Part shown: piece by piece, positions 1 through 11,610 of the stretch
Position numbering within the stretch: position 1 is the first letter of the stretch
How the letters are laid out: each line of letters begins with the position of its first letter
Source of the DNA: Numida meleagris
Taxonomy: Eukaryota > Chordata > Aves > Galliformes > Numididae
Direction: 5' to 3'
NCBI RefSeq assembly: GCF_002078875.1
Contig: NC_034424.1
Coordinates: forward strand, 4,913,546 to 4,977,545
DNA: 64,000 bases
Program-made: the position numbers and the translations under genes
Notes under the pieces: generated by a model
Databases searched by the model: none
Told to the model about the DNA's origin: nothing
The model's input: the letters and a program-made list of their open reading frames with translations, nothing else

Positions 1-195
1 ACAGCCTGTTCCACTGCACGACCATTCTTTCTGAGAAGAAATATTGATTCATACCCAACCTGAACCTCCTGGTGCAACGTGAGGCCATCACCTCTCATCC
101 TATCACTATTACTTAGGAGCAGAGACTGACCCCAACCTTGCCACAACCTCCTTTCAGGGACTGTAGAGAACAATGAGGTCTCCCCTGACCAAACT
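1..195 (-). repeat. CR1 LINE fragment, antisense
   Basis: Read on the minus strand, this segment follows the 3' part of the avian CR1 retrotransposon consensus as I recall it. It carries the 'gagacctcattg' block, the 'aaaggaggttgtgg' block, the 'gataggatgagagg' block, and the 'ggaacaggctgt' block at the window edge. Similarity stops near 195. The 3' terminal part of the element lies off the left edge. It sits inside DNM1 intron 1. The family call is fairly firm; the subfamily is not determined. Confidence 0.75.
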
Positions 196-3100
196 CCATC
201 AAGTCACCCAATAATAAGCATAACATGTGCTTTAGATGGACCATAAATAAAGAGAAACTGAATTTTGGGGCTTTTCAGAACCAGTCTGACCTGCTCCAGA
301 CCTGACCAGAGCACCCAAGTGTTTAAGGTCACCAGGCCCAAAGCTCTGGGCTCATCCCTCTGGGCCACAATGGGCTCTGCAGAGCCACAGACAGACAGCT
401 GGCTTTGAGGCAGGACAGCTGACAGGAAAACCAACAAAGGAGACGAGATCCATGGTGCAACACACATGGAAACACAGCTCAAGAAGTTCACAGCTCTCTC
501 ACCAAAGCACCTCAAAAAGTCTACGCTCAAAAACTGAAGTGCTGCCAGCCCATCTAGTGCATCGTACCAGTGCTTTCTAAGCAATCCCTGACTCCCCACA
601 CCCAGAGAGCATGCTGCCAGCTTCTACAGAGCAGCCCTCAGCCTCCAGAGATGCTCACTACCAAACAGCACACGAAGCTGCACCAACCACCCAGGCCCCA
701 CACACCACCGCTGCAGAGAAGACATGGCTCATCATACAATGCTGCATCACCATCACAGAGGTTCCATTTATTGCTAAGAAAAACAGCTTACTTGTTACAG
801 TTAACCTTCTCTGGTGCCATTTCTAGTGTTCATTTATGATAAGTGCACACGATGTGTGCGAGACCAACAGCCTCTAAGGAAGGCACCCACGATCAGCACC
901 CAGACCCCAGCCTGGCAGCTGAGAGCAGAGCTCCAACCTCAGGCCAGCCAGGCCCGTCTCTGTCATCATGTGTGAAATAAAAAAAAAAAATCAGTTCAAA
1001 AGCAATGAGAAATTGTTGCACCAGTGGGCTATTTCCTTACTATGCATGTTCTTCTTCTTTTTGGCAGATTTCATTTTAGCTTTCCTCCCAGCCAGCAGTA
1101 CTCTGACTCATACAGCCACAGATCTGTGAGTCCAGGGAGCATTACACCCAAAATTGTTTTGTTTTTTTTCCCCCCCCTTACTGGCATATTAATAGAGTTC
1201 ACTGTGCATACTGCCAGTAAACCTCTAGTCACAGATGCCACCTCAAAAACAACTTTACATTGGGCAATTCAGGCTGAGCACCACATGCTTTTAGGTGACC
1301 GCCCGCCGCCCCTTCTTGTCATTGTTTTGTTTTTGCCACTCAAGTACATGGTCTGAAACAAAAAACTGGAGGATTGGCTCACATGGGTGGAGTCCTCATG
1401 GGTTTGCTCCTAATAAATCTGCTGCTCAATGCATCATAACAAGTTTCACCCCTCTAGCCAGAACACAGCAAGAACTCCATTTCCTTGATTAACTTCTGCT
1501 ACGTCATCAACGTCTTCAATTTCCCTACAAAAAGCCTTCATCTGAAAGATGCTAAGAAGTCTTCAGCATTTTTACTCACTCTTGGAGAGACAGGCTCGAA
1601 GAAGCAATGTTGAGTAATTCACACGGTCAAGAAGGGGACCAGCTTCCTGCCTTAGAATAACATTTTCAGAAGCTGCCTCAGATACAGCACTGCAGACACA
1701 CTCCCACACCTTCTATTTAAGCACTGTGGAGTTCTGCCTTCTCGGAGGCATTGGGAAAGGTGGGTTCAAGGCCTTCAATTGGCATCCCCAGTGAGGTATT
1801 GAACTGTGGCTATCAAAAACAAACAGCAGACCTTAAAAACAAAGTTTGTCTTCAGTGTGCTTTTGTTTGTTTACAATTGAAAAGTTGTAATGTAAGCATG
1901 TGGAGATTTGAAAAACAGTAACAGCTTTAGCACAGAGGAATGCTTTTAGGAATTTCCAACTTCATCCCCCCCCCACTGTTTTTGCAGACCCTTATCAGCT
2001 CTATGCTGTAGCATACTTACTGTTCATAGAGCAAGCACAAAAGACACCATTTACCCATCTCAAATCACCATAAGGACTAACTAATGCTCAAAAAGCTCTA
2101 AAACTCCCAACACGATGATTATTGTGATAACAAGACAAAGCCCACTCTAGCATAGAAGCTGTCCCCCCAACCTGCTAGCTCTCAGGTGACAGATTCCTTC
2201 ACACGCCAGTAGGTCCCAGCAAACCCCACCTGGCATGACATGAGCATCACCTTCCAAATTAGATACACCTGGCTTCCTCTCACTGTGTGAACAGTCTGAG
2301 ACACACCATCAGGATCTCTTTTCCTAGAAAATCTAAGCCTAGTGGCAGTTACCAGAAGTATGAGGTCGCCACTGAAGAGATAAGATGAACACTCAGCCAG
2401 CAAGATCTGTAGAGAACATCTAGCTGCTGCAGGAAGCAGAAGAGATATTAGACCTGCGTGCACTCGAACCAACCCCTGCACGACTAACAGAAGCAGTCAG
2501 AGGACAAGCACAGGCACTGTTGCACCTACAAACGATAAGATTCAGGCATTCTTTTTTCTGACAGCCACCCATGCTACATTATGTTTTAACTTAATTATGC
2601 GTCTCCTCCTAATGATCCTCCTCCAAGTGTTTGCTAGGAGCTATATAGCTTTCTCTGAAGCTAGAATAATTTATCTTACGGTCTATTGTAACGCATTATC
2701 CATTCCCTCACAGCATTCCATGCTTTTTTCTTCCTTCTAATTAATGCTGGATGAAAAGAGGTACGTTCTTCACTGAGGACTAAAGGTCTGCTGCCATTTG
2801 AAGGTCCATTATCTGACCACAATGTATTTCCCTAAACAGCAGATCCCTACTCCTGGCTCTTGCACCATGCTCTACAACTCAGATTAAGTCATTTTCCAAG
2901 AAATGCCTATGGTTTTAACTTGCAAATAGGCAACAGCATTTGTCCAGCTCATAGATCACACAATAATTACAAGTGTCTTGCAATTAGTCTCTCTGCCAGC
3001 ACTCTGGCAATGCTGCCTTTTCCCTGGTCCTTTATCCATGCTGGTGAATACTACAGAACACCTTTTCAGTGCAAGTCTGCGCGCTAGGAGAGACAGGGCT

Positions 3101-3799
3101 AGCCCAGCACAGCTGAGTTCTAGGTCCTGACCTGCCTCCAATTTCCTTCCAGGCAATTTACAACCATCACCTAATTCAGCATACACCATCAGAGCCTGGT
3201 GGCTAGGTACAGCTATTTGGTGAGGGGTAGATAAGACTGCAAGAGAGAAGGATGCTTCTGAGGCAAATGCTCAGGTCTGAGATCAAATAAATGCTAGTTC
3301 AGTTCCCATAGCATTCCACCCACTGTTCCCAGCTCAGTCACTGCCTTCTCCGCAGCGCCCTTAGGCCATCTGTTCTGCAGAAGTCAGAGGTGCCTTGTTT
3401 TCCCCATGAGGAGCAATGCAGCTGTCCGAACCGGGCCGAGCAACACGCTGCCTTGGATCAGCCAACAAAGACACAAGGCACAGACACTCATGCAGCCATC
3501 TGAATGCAGTCCAGTGCTTTCAGTTTTTCCCCCCCCGTTTGTAAAGCACAGATAACAGCAATGCTTCCACAAATCCAAAGATTTGTGTCACAGCGCTTTT
3601 AAAAGCTCAGGATTTTAAGAAGGCACCTGTGTTTGCTGTTTACTTTCACGCTGCAAAATAAGAGTAGCGCAAACATGGATGATTTTACAAGCAGCTTTGT
3701 GAGCTACTGGGTACATCCCCTGCCTTCTCAGCCCTTTGGTCCCAAGTCAAATCAGCTCACACCACACGCTTCATTCTTTGAAATCAGATTAATTTTGTG

Positions 3800-3922
3800 G
3801 GTACTTGTGTCACCTCCAGGACCTCCCCATTTAAGAGAGGTGGCAGCAGGAAGACAGCAACACCATAAGCATGGACTCAGTGACCCTCTGAGGTCTTTTC
3901 CAACGCGAATTATCCTGTGAGC
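3800..3922 (+). repeat. CR1 LINE 3'-end fragment
   Basis: The stretch around 3880-3915 reads 'gaccctctgaggtctttt' followed by 'ccaacgcgaatta'. This matches the conserved CR1 3' end, where 'gatcttagaggtcttttcc' precedes short terminal octamer repeats. The upstream part is degraded, so the left border is approximate. The orientation is plus, opposite to DNM1. Confidence 0.5.
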
Positions 3923-6294
3923 CTATAACCACAGCAGCAGCAAATGCCTAGAGATGACCAGATTAACCTTCCTTCCAGTTTTGAGGCCCAGGATAAAACA
4001 GTCTGCAAACAGACGTGTCACCTGGCTGCCTTCTGCACAGCTTCTCTCGTCTCTTCAGTGATTTTAACACCATCAGCCGCTACAGCAGCCACCATGCTGA
4101 GTCCCCGGCAGCAAAAGCACACATAGCTGCCTTGTCGACATCTGGTATTATAAACACAGGCTCTGCACTGTTGGATAATCCGTTAACAGCAGAATAAGTG
4201 ACACTGAAGGAGTAATTAGCAGCAACTAAGAAGCCTTTGCATGCAGGAAGAAAAAAGATATTTGTTTGGGAAGATACATAAGTAAACACCAATTGCAGTC
4301 AGCATCATTCCTCTGTGCTTTGAGGTTTTCAGCATGTGTGGGATTCAGCGCTGCTGTAAGATGCCAGCAGCAACCCCGGGCTGGAGTCCTGCACAGCCAG
4401 AGCCTGGGGCTGGCACCGGGACCAGCAAACAGTCCTGCTGCGTGAACACAACTTGATGACAATGTGGAATGAGCTCCACAGGTATGGAGGAGAAAGGCAG
4501 CCCTGCAGGACCTGCAGCCCCTCTGCTGAAACATCTCTACCTTCACATCGGGCAGCCCAACTGCACCAGCAGCTGTCTGCATGCAGATCTCCATGCACTC
4601 TGAGCAACTCATCAGCACCCGCATTCGATGTGCAGTGAGCAGCTGCTGCACCACCACCCTGGTGCCAGGCTGGAGATGTGACATATGCCACGGCCACACT
4701 AACAATGACATTTGTACACAGCAGGTCACAGTTTCCCCTTCACACCCCTACCACAGTTACACCAAGCAGCCATGCTTATTCCACTCTTTTGTAGCTTCAT
4801 ATTGTAGTTTTCAATCCCTACACAAAACAATAAAGTGATGTATTACTGCAGGGTCCCAACACTATTTTAGCAGGTTTGGGTTCCGCAGCATATACAGATA
4901 TATCTGTATAAGATGTCTCATGTTACCAGTCTCTAAACTAGCCAGCACTCAATGGTATCAAATGGAAAAGGACCTCCTCCCTTTGACATGCCTGCCATTT
5001 CCAGCCCCATTATTTCCTTTATATGCTTCTCTACGGACAGCTTCACACAGCTCCTGCCCTGAGGATCCACCATTACTGTATTTCCTAAAAGCCATCAGAA
5101 CATGCTGCTGGAGAGACTGATAGGACGCTGAGGTCACAGGTTGTCCCAGGAATCATCCAAAAAAAAAAAAAGGGAAACAGGAGAACATTTTCATTCATTC
5201 AATCTCTAACAGGCAGAAACTCCCCAGTTCCCACTGGTACCAGTGGAGATGACCAAGACCCAACCACTATCCCTTGACAAACCCTCCCCTGGTCCTGCAG
5301 CCATCCATTACACATTGCAGCACTGTCTGCACAGATCCTCTAAAAAGGATTTACGAGGTCAAGCTGCCAGTACTTAGAAAGCATGAAAACAGCAGAGCCA
5401 ACAGGTGAACCCACTCTGCTTAAATGTTCCAGGGGACCTCTTCTCCCCTTCAGTAAGCTGTGGGGCAGCAAGTCTTTCCCTTTGTCATTAGGAATCTTTA
5501 TTTCCTTCCAGGTCAGTGGACAAAAAGGTGGATCCTGGCTGGTGACCTGAGGCTCAGTGAAACGCGTTCATGCAATGTCCTTCCCCTGCACGACTCCCAG
5601 GATCTCTGGGGAATACTGCATAGACTGGTGGAAGCCTCTCAGAAAGGATCCCAAATGCTGGATGTGTCTGTATATTTTAAAGAAATCTTGCTCCAACTGT
5701 GCTTTCTCTGAGCCAGATACAATCCTATGCCTTCTGCCCAGGGCACGCAGCCTTGAGGCAGAAGAACAGAATTTGGGGTGCTTACATGTAAACAAGCAGC
5801 TCATACACGCTGCAGATCTCTCTAGCAGCAGCAGAGCCTCACAAGCCATTCTGTATTGTGCATTTAAGCAGAAAGCGTGGGGGTGGGAGAACAGCATCCC
5901 ATAGACATTGTCATAAATACAGTTTTCTGATAAAGAAAAGCCCACGCAAGCATCTGAGCAGGTATCACAGCAGCTGCTGTTTCAGACAAGGCAACAGCAA
6001 GCTGCTTACAGCATCACAAAATACCTTGATAGCTAAACCTGCGTATGGCTGAATGCAATTAATTAAGGAGGTCAGCACAGCTGAGGAACAACCCCTCCCC
6101 AGGTGTTGTGTGTCTGCGCTGGAGCAGATCACCGGGCTGCCATTGACTCAAGTTGCAGATGATGAATGCGAAGGTCACATGAAGGGAAGGCAGCGGTGCA
6201 TCGCCTGCCACAAAATGGTAGCAGCGGGGATGCGGGCACAGGGGAGGGAGAGCCCCGTCCTTCCCGCAGCTCCAGACGTGGCACCCACCATGGT

Positions 6295-6309
6295 GGGGGG
6301 GGGGGGGGG
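6295..6309 (+). repeat. Homopolymer run of 15 G
   Basis: Fifteen consecutive G residues lie in the CpG-rich part of DNM1 intron 1, about 460 bases inside the donor site. On the DNM1 sense strand it is a C-run. It is length-prone in sequencing and assembly, and could form G-quadruplex-like structures. Confidence 0.9.
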
Positions 6310-6484
6310 AACACGGAGCAGACCGACCCCCAACTTCACGCGCTCCCGAAGCGGCACCCGACCGGGGAGGGGGGAATGTTTAGGGGCCGCTGTGCCCCGT
6401 TATGTAACGGGGGCTCCCACCAGCCCCGAGCTGCGGCAATAGCGGGGGCTCTACCGCGGAGCCCTCCCCCTCCCCGCACCGCAG

Positions 6485-6740
6485 CGCCCCGCACTGCGCG
6501 CACCCCGCGGCTCTGCCTGTGCACCGCGCCGTGCGTGCGCTGCACCACCCGTGCGCGCAGCGGCTCCCTGCCCGTGCACCGCGCTGTGCACGCGTCGCAT
6601 CGCTCGTGCACCCAGCGGCTTCGCCCGCGCCCCGCGCTGCCCGCGCACCCCGCGGCTCTGCCGCAAGCACCGCGCTCTCCGCGCCCCGCACCGCGCGCAC
6701 CCCTCGCAGCTCTGCCCGCGCCCCGCACCGCCCGGGACGC
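6485..6740. repeat. Degenerate GC-rich minisatellite in DNM1 intron 1
   Basis: A core of the form GCGCACCCCGCGGCTCTGCC occurs exactly at 6498-6517 and again at 6643-6662. Diverged copies start near 6551, 6606 and 6695. Spacings are about 53, 55, 37 and 52 bases, so the basic period looks close to 52 bases with an indel. The array begins only about 25 bases inside the DNM1 donor. It leaves long stop-free frames on both strands, which explains several spurious ORFs here. Confidence 0.6.
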
Positions 6741-6764
6741 CCCGCAGCCCTCCCCACCCCGTAC

Positions 6765-6925
6765 CTCCCGACGAAATTCTCCAGCACCGAGCTCTTGCCG
6801 GCGCTCTGCCCCCCGACCACGGCGATCTGCGGCAGGTCGAGGTTGGCGTTCTGTCCGATGGCGGCGAAGGCGTCCTGCAGCCGGTTGACCAGCGGGATCA
6901 GATCTTCCATCCCGCGGTTCCCCAT
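6765..6925 (-). CDS. DNM1: Dynamin-1, first coding exon (gene continues off left edge)
   Basis: Dynamin-1 is a large GTPase that assembles around the necks of endocytic vesicles, notably at synapses, and drives membrane fission. The exon encodes 53 residues plus two bases of an Arg codon. It opens [20 protein letters not shown] and contains the P-loop G38-S46 (GGQSAGKSS), which binds GTP phosphates. The residues [11 protein letters not shown] fit DNM1 better than DNM2 (IGQSCHLDLPQ) or DNM3 (LGQSCLLELPQ). The start is the ATG whose complement is at 6923-6925, identical in position to other dynamins. The donor is GTAC directly after base 6765 (minus strand), phase 2, matching the FVG-R junction of the human gene. 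The middle, GED, PH and proline-rich parts are outside the window. DNM1 is divergent from CIZ1, with 8.3 kb between the two start codons. Confidence 0.95.
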
Positions 6926-7132
6926 GGCGGCGGTGGCGGCGCGGCTCTTCGCTCCCGCTGACCGCCCGCTTCAGCCCTCGCAGCGGCGGGTACCGACCCT
7001 CCCCGCCCGGCCGCTGGGCACCAGCCCGCGCCGCTCAGCCCCGCTCGACGCCGCCCGCTGCTGCCCGGGCTCAGCTCTCCTCCGCGCGAGCCGCCGCCAC
7101 AGGGGGGCGCCTTAAGGCTGCGGGCGCCGCGC

Positions 7133-7152
7133 TGCACCCTGGGAGTTGTAGT
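7133..7152 (-). promoter_or_regulatory. ZNF143/STAF-like binding motif
   Basis: On the minus strand the bases read ACTACAACTCCCAGGGTGCA. This closely matches the known ZNF143 (STAF) motif ACTACAATTCCCAGAATGC, which is common at CpG-island promoters. It lies 208 bases upstream of the DNM1 start codon and in the DNM1 orientation. The motif match is direct; binding is inferred. Confidence 0.7.
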
Positions 7153-7290
7153 CCGCGTGAGGGCGCCGCCTGCGGGGCCGCTGGGTAGCACAGGCCTGCG
7201 GCGGTGTGCGGGGCGCCCCCGGGTCCGGGCTGCGTGGTGCTGGGACCTGCGAGGCACGGTCAGGTCGGGGGCCGGTGGGGCTTCTATCCC

Positions 7291-10200
7291 TCCTGCAGCA
7301 TGGTTTTTGCTGCACGGTAGATGTTCTGTCAGGATTTGGGTTATGTGTCCACGTAGTTCAGTGCTACACCTGCAGGTTCTGAGCCCACACAGCCCATCGC
7401 CCCGTGGCAGGGTGGCACCTGTGGCGTTGCCGTGGTACACAGACCCCCGAGCTGCTTCAGGTGGGGCCTACAGCAATACTTCTGCATTTCTGCTGCTTCA
7501 TCCTCGCTGAAAGATGGATGGAAAACACACTGATCTCTGCTTACTGCTGCAAAAGAGTAGGTGCTGCTGCTGCTGTTGCTATGCTTGTTGTACAGAAATG
7601 CAAATAAGGGATTCGTTTTATGTACTTACATTTTCCTTCTATTGTAGAATAGTGACTTTTAACAGATGAAATTGTCTTTAGCCTTTCCAAATAGTTGCTT
7701 TCTTATCAAAAATATAACACGAGGCCACGTGATTTGAAAGTGCAGCAGTGAAAGCAGGCGCTGAGAAATGGGTGGATGCAGTGACTCAGGAGAGCAGGGG
7801 GTGCTGCGTGTCACACCGCTCAGTCCGCGCTCCCCAGCGCTCCTGTTCACAGCTCTGAGGTGGGGGTGGTGGGGGGGAAGGAGCAATGAAACCTGCAACA
7901 GATTCGGAGCTGTGTGCTTCGTGATACATTTTTTAATTTTAATGCTGCTAAGCAAAGTTTCACAGATGTCTGTCGAATGTAATCTGTGCAGAAATACCGA
8001 CCGGGGCGTACAGAGAAACCAACAGGCGTGTGGAGGGATCCATTTGCCTCACTGTGTCGGGAAAGATGTTCAAGCAAAATGCTTTGGGAGCATCACCAGT
8101 GCGCAGGTCGGACAGCTGAAGGAGGGGAAGAGAGCAGATCTGCTCCATCTGCATAGGTAACGTTATAGTAGGGCATACGTGGGTTGTTTTGGGGGCTGTT
8201 GATGCTATTTTTTCTTCCCGGCATGTATCAAGAAACAAGCAAAGGAAACTCAATAGATGCTATAGACAAATGTCTTTGAGCATCTTCTAAACCATTCTGA
8301 ACACTGCTTTTCCTGCAAAAGTTGATAGCTGCTCTTATTTAGAGGTCACCACAAAGACCAAAGAACATCAGAAATTTAAAGCGTGATGTCACCTTCCTCT
8401 CTGGATCAGAGCTGGTGTTTAGGATACTTCATACCACAAGGATTTTTGAAGCATTACACAAAGAACCATGAGAAGAAAATTGCTTTATTCCTAGAAGTTG
8501 GCATAGCCTGAAGTTTAACTGCACGGCTCTAAGTTCACTACAGAAAAGAAAGCTACCTCGCTACATATCTCATAATACAACAGCTGTGCTAATAAGCCTT
8601 GATTGCTTACTAGCTTCATCTGAAGCTTCTGTGGGCCTGGGAGCTCTATTTAAAGTCAGCCCAAGGCTATAACTGCTTGAGGGAATTATAGAGGAGTGTT
8701 GACTTCCTCAGTTGCATCCCTGCGTGTCTATAGAGCCACTTGATTCTCCTCTAACTGAGAAGTTGCTATCTTAGCTTGATATTAGTTATATCTTGTTAAG
8801 TTGCCTAGAAATCACTGGTACTAGTGCTGGCATTCAGCTTTTCCTAGCTTGGCCTTACACCTGCCTTATCACTGCTCTTTGCTTTGATTGGGCCTCTGCT
8901 GAGCTGTCTCCATCCTGCTTGTCTTCCTTGGATGTGGTGGGACTAAGCACTGGTTGCTAAGGCTGCTGCCTTGTTAGCTGTGTGGTTCACTTACTGGCTC
9001 CTCCTCCTTTGTTGCTTCAGGAGAAGTCCTGTTCTTGCTGCTAGCTGGTGTCAATGCTTACTGCCTCGTTAGTGCTTATAGGGACTTGACTTTCCTCCTT
9101 TCCTTGCACTTATCCTTGTGAATCCACACCTGTCTCTAATGCTTCTATTAAATCAATTATATGTGGTGTGATAACTGCAGTTTTTGTTAATAATAGAAAC
9201 ATTAAACAACACAGATTATATTTTACTCCTTAGTATTTTAAGCAGGTATTTTGTTCTTAGTGAGAGTGTGTTAGTCCAGTGTAGCAGAAATGCTAAGTCA
9301 TGGCCTGAACCAGTGATTGAGCACCAGGTGGGAAGGCAGGGCCAACCCAGGGGAGCTCAGGTGCATGCAATGCATCTGAGTGACTGGAAGGCATGGAACC
9401 AGGATCCACCCCTTCCCAGACCTCATTTAAGGGTTGGCAGTGGAGGTGAGGGTATCTCTTGCCAGAGGTCTTTGCATACTTGAGGCTTTCCAAAGGTAAG
9501 CAGCACTTCTCCTTCATTTCTGCATTTGGGCTCGTTCTTATCTGCTGTAGTTAAAGAATTTGCCACCCTGTTATGATTGTGGTACTTTCCATCCCATTAT
9601 AGTATTACATCCAGAAATAATTGTTCAAAATTATACCACTTCACGGGGAAGCTAAAATGAATACATTCCTTTTGTGAAAGGATGTTGATAGCATGCTAGG
9701 TCAACAGCTGACATTTAAGACTGCAGGAACAGCAGCTTGCCTTGCTGGTTAAGGAGAAATTCTCAAGTATGACATATCTGCAGGTATTTTTTCATATAGT
9801 TACTCTATTTTTCTCTCTATGAAACTGACGCTTAAACCTTAGAAATATGTGGTCCTATCATCTAGGGGTCATTTATCTAGCTTATTAAGATCTCCAAGGA
9901 CAGAAGCCCTCTAGAGTGACAGGAGGGAGCTGTCAGGGTGTTCTTCAAGTAAACAAGAAAGGTGGGAAGGAGGAAACATGGTAAAAATGGGCAGAAACAT
10001 TGCTGAATTTTGCACAGGTTTCTTAGCAGATCAATATTATTAGGACTCTTGCAGAAGTTTAAAAAAAAAAAATTGCTTCCTCAGTTTTGCTGTTGCACTC
10101 AGAAGTGAGAATACAGTATACGCCTGCAGTGTTACTCCTATGAGAACTCATTAGTATAATGGGGTCTGTCTAAGCATTTCAGCAACAGTTGTAGTCCTAC

Positions 10201-10779
10201 AGCCCAGTCAGACACAAACTCCTCACTGAACAGAGTGAGGCTTGATTTTTGATAAGCTCTAGGTAACTTACACCTCCCATTGATGAAAATGAGAACTGCA
10301 GGCACACTTAAAATCGCAGTCCTAAAGCCTTCCATTTTCTTTCCTGCAAGGACCTTAGCTGTAAGGATGTTAGTAACACACAGGCCTTTTGATTCTGTTC
10401 TACCTCCTGCCTGTGGCTTATGCAGCAGCACGTATAGGCTGTAGGAGAAAGACAACTACATGATCATCCTTTGGGGAAATACTGAAGAACAGCAATGTTT
10501 GAGAAATAAAACAGAATTTTTCAAGCTGGAGTGCACAGAAAAAGCTAGTTCTACCATAGAGAAACTTATGACATAGTCAAAAGAAACTGTGGAAGAGAGA
10601 TTTTTACAGGTGCTATAAATATGAAATTGAATATGAAAATTCCTCAATAGGAATATGTGGACATGCACGTGAGCAACACAAATATTTGTGCCATAAATAA
10701 ACATAAAGACAGTTTTGTGTACTATCTTTGTCACCACATGCAGATAGATCTCCTAGTTTAGTTAGCATAATTAGAAAGA
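7291..10779. other. Intergenic DNA between DNM1 and CIZ1, no gene seen
   Basis: No exon, RNA gene or domain is recognised. Open frames are short and unconvincing. The part from about 8600 to 9170 is T- and C-rich on the plus strand, with a TATA-like 'ctatttaaag' near 8650 and an 'attaaa' near 9150. It could be an old, unclassified interspersed repeat, but I cannot name a family. There is an A-run near 10060. Confidence 0.5.
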
Positions 10780-10913
10780 GACGCTTGAGTGCTGGATTCT
10801 GTCCTTCCTGAGCAGGAGTCAGGTTGGTGGGGGTGGACTCTTTTTGGTGGGAAGCAACAGTAGAACAAGAGGCAATGGGCAGAAACTGCAACACAGGAAG
10901 TTCTATTTTAATA
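10780..10913 (+). repeat. CR1 LINE, left part (split by LTR)
   Basis: The stretch 'gggaagcaacagtagaac' followed by 'aagaggcaatgggcagaaac' and 'acacaggaagttc' follows the CR1 3' region in sense orientation. The similarity breaks off at about 10913, where the LTR begins, and resumes after 11415 at the expected next consensus position. The left border is approximate. Confidence 0.7.
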
Positions 10914-11415
10914 TATCAACGGTTTACGGGCATTTGGCCTGGTTCTGTGGCAAATGGGGCAGGGGACCAATGGACCCATGCCCCGGGGAAGGGAAAAAGG
11001 GTAGGGAGATGGGCCTAAAAAAAAAACAGCGGCAACAATCTGAGGAGAAACAAACTAATTTACTAAATAAGATATTGAAATGCGAAGTGACACACCATAA
11101 TACAATATAATTACAATTTAAGCTGATAAATCCAATACAATGAGAGAGAATGTCCAAAGATCAAGGTAGGCCTTACTCTAATACCAACAATAAGACAGCT
11201 GGGGAGCGAGGTGCTACCACGACGAGAGACGGGCGGAAAGAGAACAAGATCCTGTGATCTGCGAGTTTTTATCTTTCCCTCTGACTGGAAAACAGTAACA
11301 GGGGACAAAGTCCCCTGGGGAATGTAGTAGTCCTTCTCTTCTGAGAACCAGGTACATACACTACATGATGTTATGATGTGGAATACCAATAACTGAAAAT
11401 CATAAAACCATGACA
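10914..11415 (-). mobile_element. Solo LTR of an avian ERVL-type retrovirus-like element
   Basis: About 502 bases interrupt an otherwise continuous CR1 element. On the minus strand the insert begins with TGTCATGGTTTTATG, a start I recall from avian ERVL-like LTRs. It has an A/T-rich centre and ends near 10914 with ...GTTGATA, so the expected terminal CA is not intact. No internal gag, pol or env sequence or second LTR is seen, which indicates a solo LTR left by recombination. Target-site duplication is unclear: the flanks read taat and taac. The family name is an inference from memory; the insertion geometry is seen directly. Confidence 0.65.
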
Positions 11416-11610
11416 TAACGCAAGGAAGAACTCCTTTACTGTCAGAGTGACGGAGCACTGGGACAGGTAGCCCAGAGAGGTGGGGGAGTCTCCTTTTCTG
11501 GAGAAATTCAGACCTGCCTGGATGCAACCTGCTGTAGGGAGCCTGCTTCAGCAGGAGGTTGGACTTGGTGATCTCCAGAGGTCCCTTCAATTCTGTGATT
11601 GTTTTTGTGA
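11416..11610 (+). repeat. CR1 LINE, right part and 3' end
   Basis: This continues the CR1 element from 10913. 'gaagaactcctttactgtc', 'gtgacggagcactggg', 'cccagagaggtgggggagtc' and 'ttggacttggtgatctccag' followed by 'aggtcccttcaa' match the 3' end of CR1 in sense order. The element ends at about 11605 with 'ttctgtgattg', a degenerate form of the CR1 terminal octamer. Confidence 0.85.

Larger units (their letters stand above)
196..6484. other. Interior of DNM1 intron 1, no exon seen
   Basis: Apart from the short CR1 tail near 3800-3922 and the G-run near 6300, I see nothing coding here. The open frames on both strands are short, lack recognisable domains and are not flanked by convincing splice pairs. 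Several simple runs occur: A(10) near 980, a C-run near 1170, and A(12) near 5160. CpG density rises after about 6230 as the DNM1 island begins. DNM1 exon 2 is not in this interval in any frame I could recognise, so it must lie beyond position 1. Confidence 0.6.
6250..7290 (-). promoter_or_regulatory. DNM1: CpG island and promoter region of DNM1
   Basis: CpG dinucleotides are dense from about 6250 to 7290, spanning the first coding exon, the start of intron 1 and roughly 350 bases upstream of the start codon. The 5' UTR must run upstream of 6925. No TATA box is obvious, in keeping with a CpG-island promoter. The transcription start cannot be fixed from sequence alone. A ZNF143-like site lies inside the island (separate entry). 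Confidence 0.7.

Noticed and set aside
4226..4729. 167-codon minus-strand frame in DNM1 intron 1
   Set aside because: Composition is not protein-like, no domain is recognised, and it does not have the GTPase-domain sequence expected of DNM1 exon 2.
1..6484. Search for the miR-199 hairpin known antisense to DNM1
   Set aside because: The mature miR-199 sequence is not present. In other vertebrates it lies in a later DNM1 intron, which is outside this window.
6380..6925. 181-codon minus-strand frame running from DNM1 exon 1 into the intron
   Set aside because: Only the first 53 codons are dynamin. A donor site at the conserved position ends the exon, and the rest is GC-rich tandem repeat with few chances for stops.
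7094..7112. CTCF-like motif CCGCCACAGGGGGGCGCC
   Set aside because: The G-run is one base too long for a good fit to the CTCF core, so I did not call it. A motif scan could revisit it.
11111..11590. 159-codon minus-strand frame
   Set aside because: It spans the antisense of a CR1 tail and an LTR; there is no protein similarity and no splice support.
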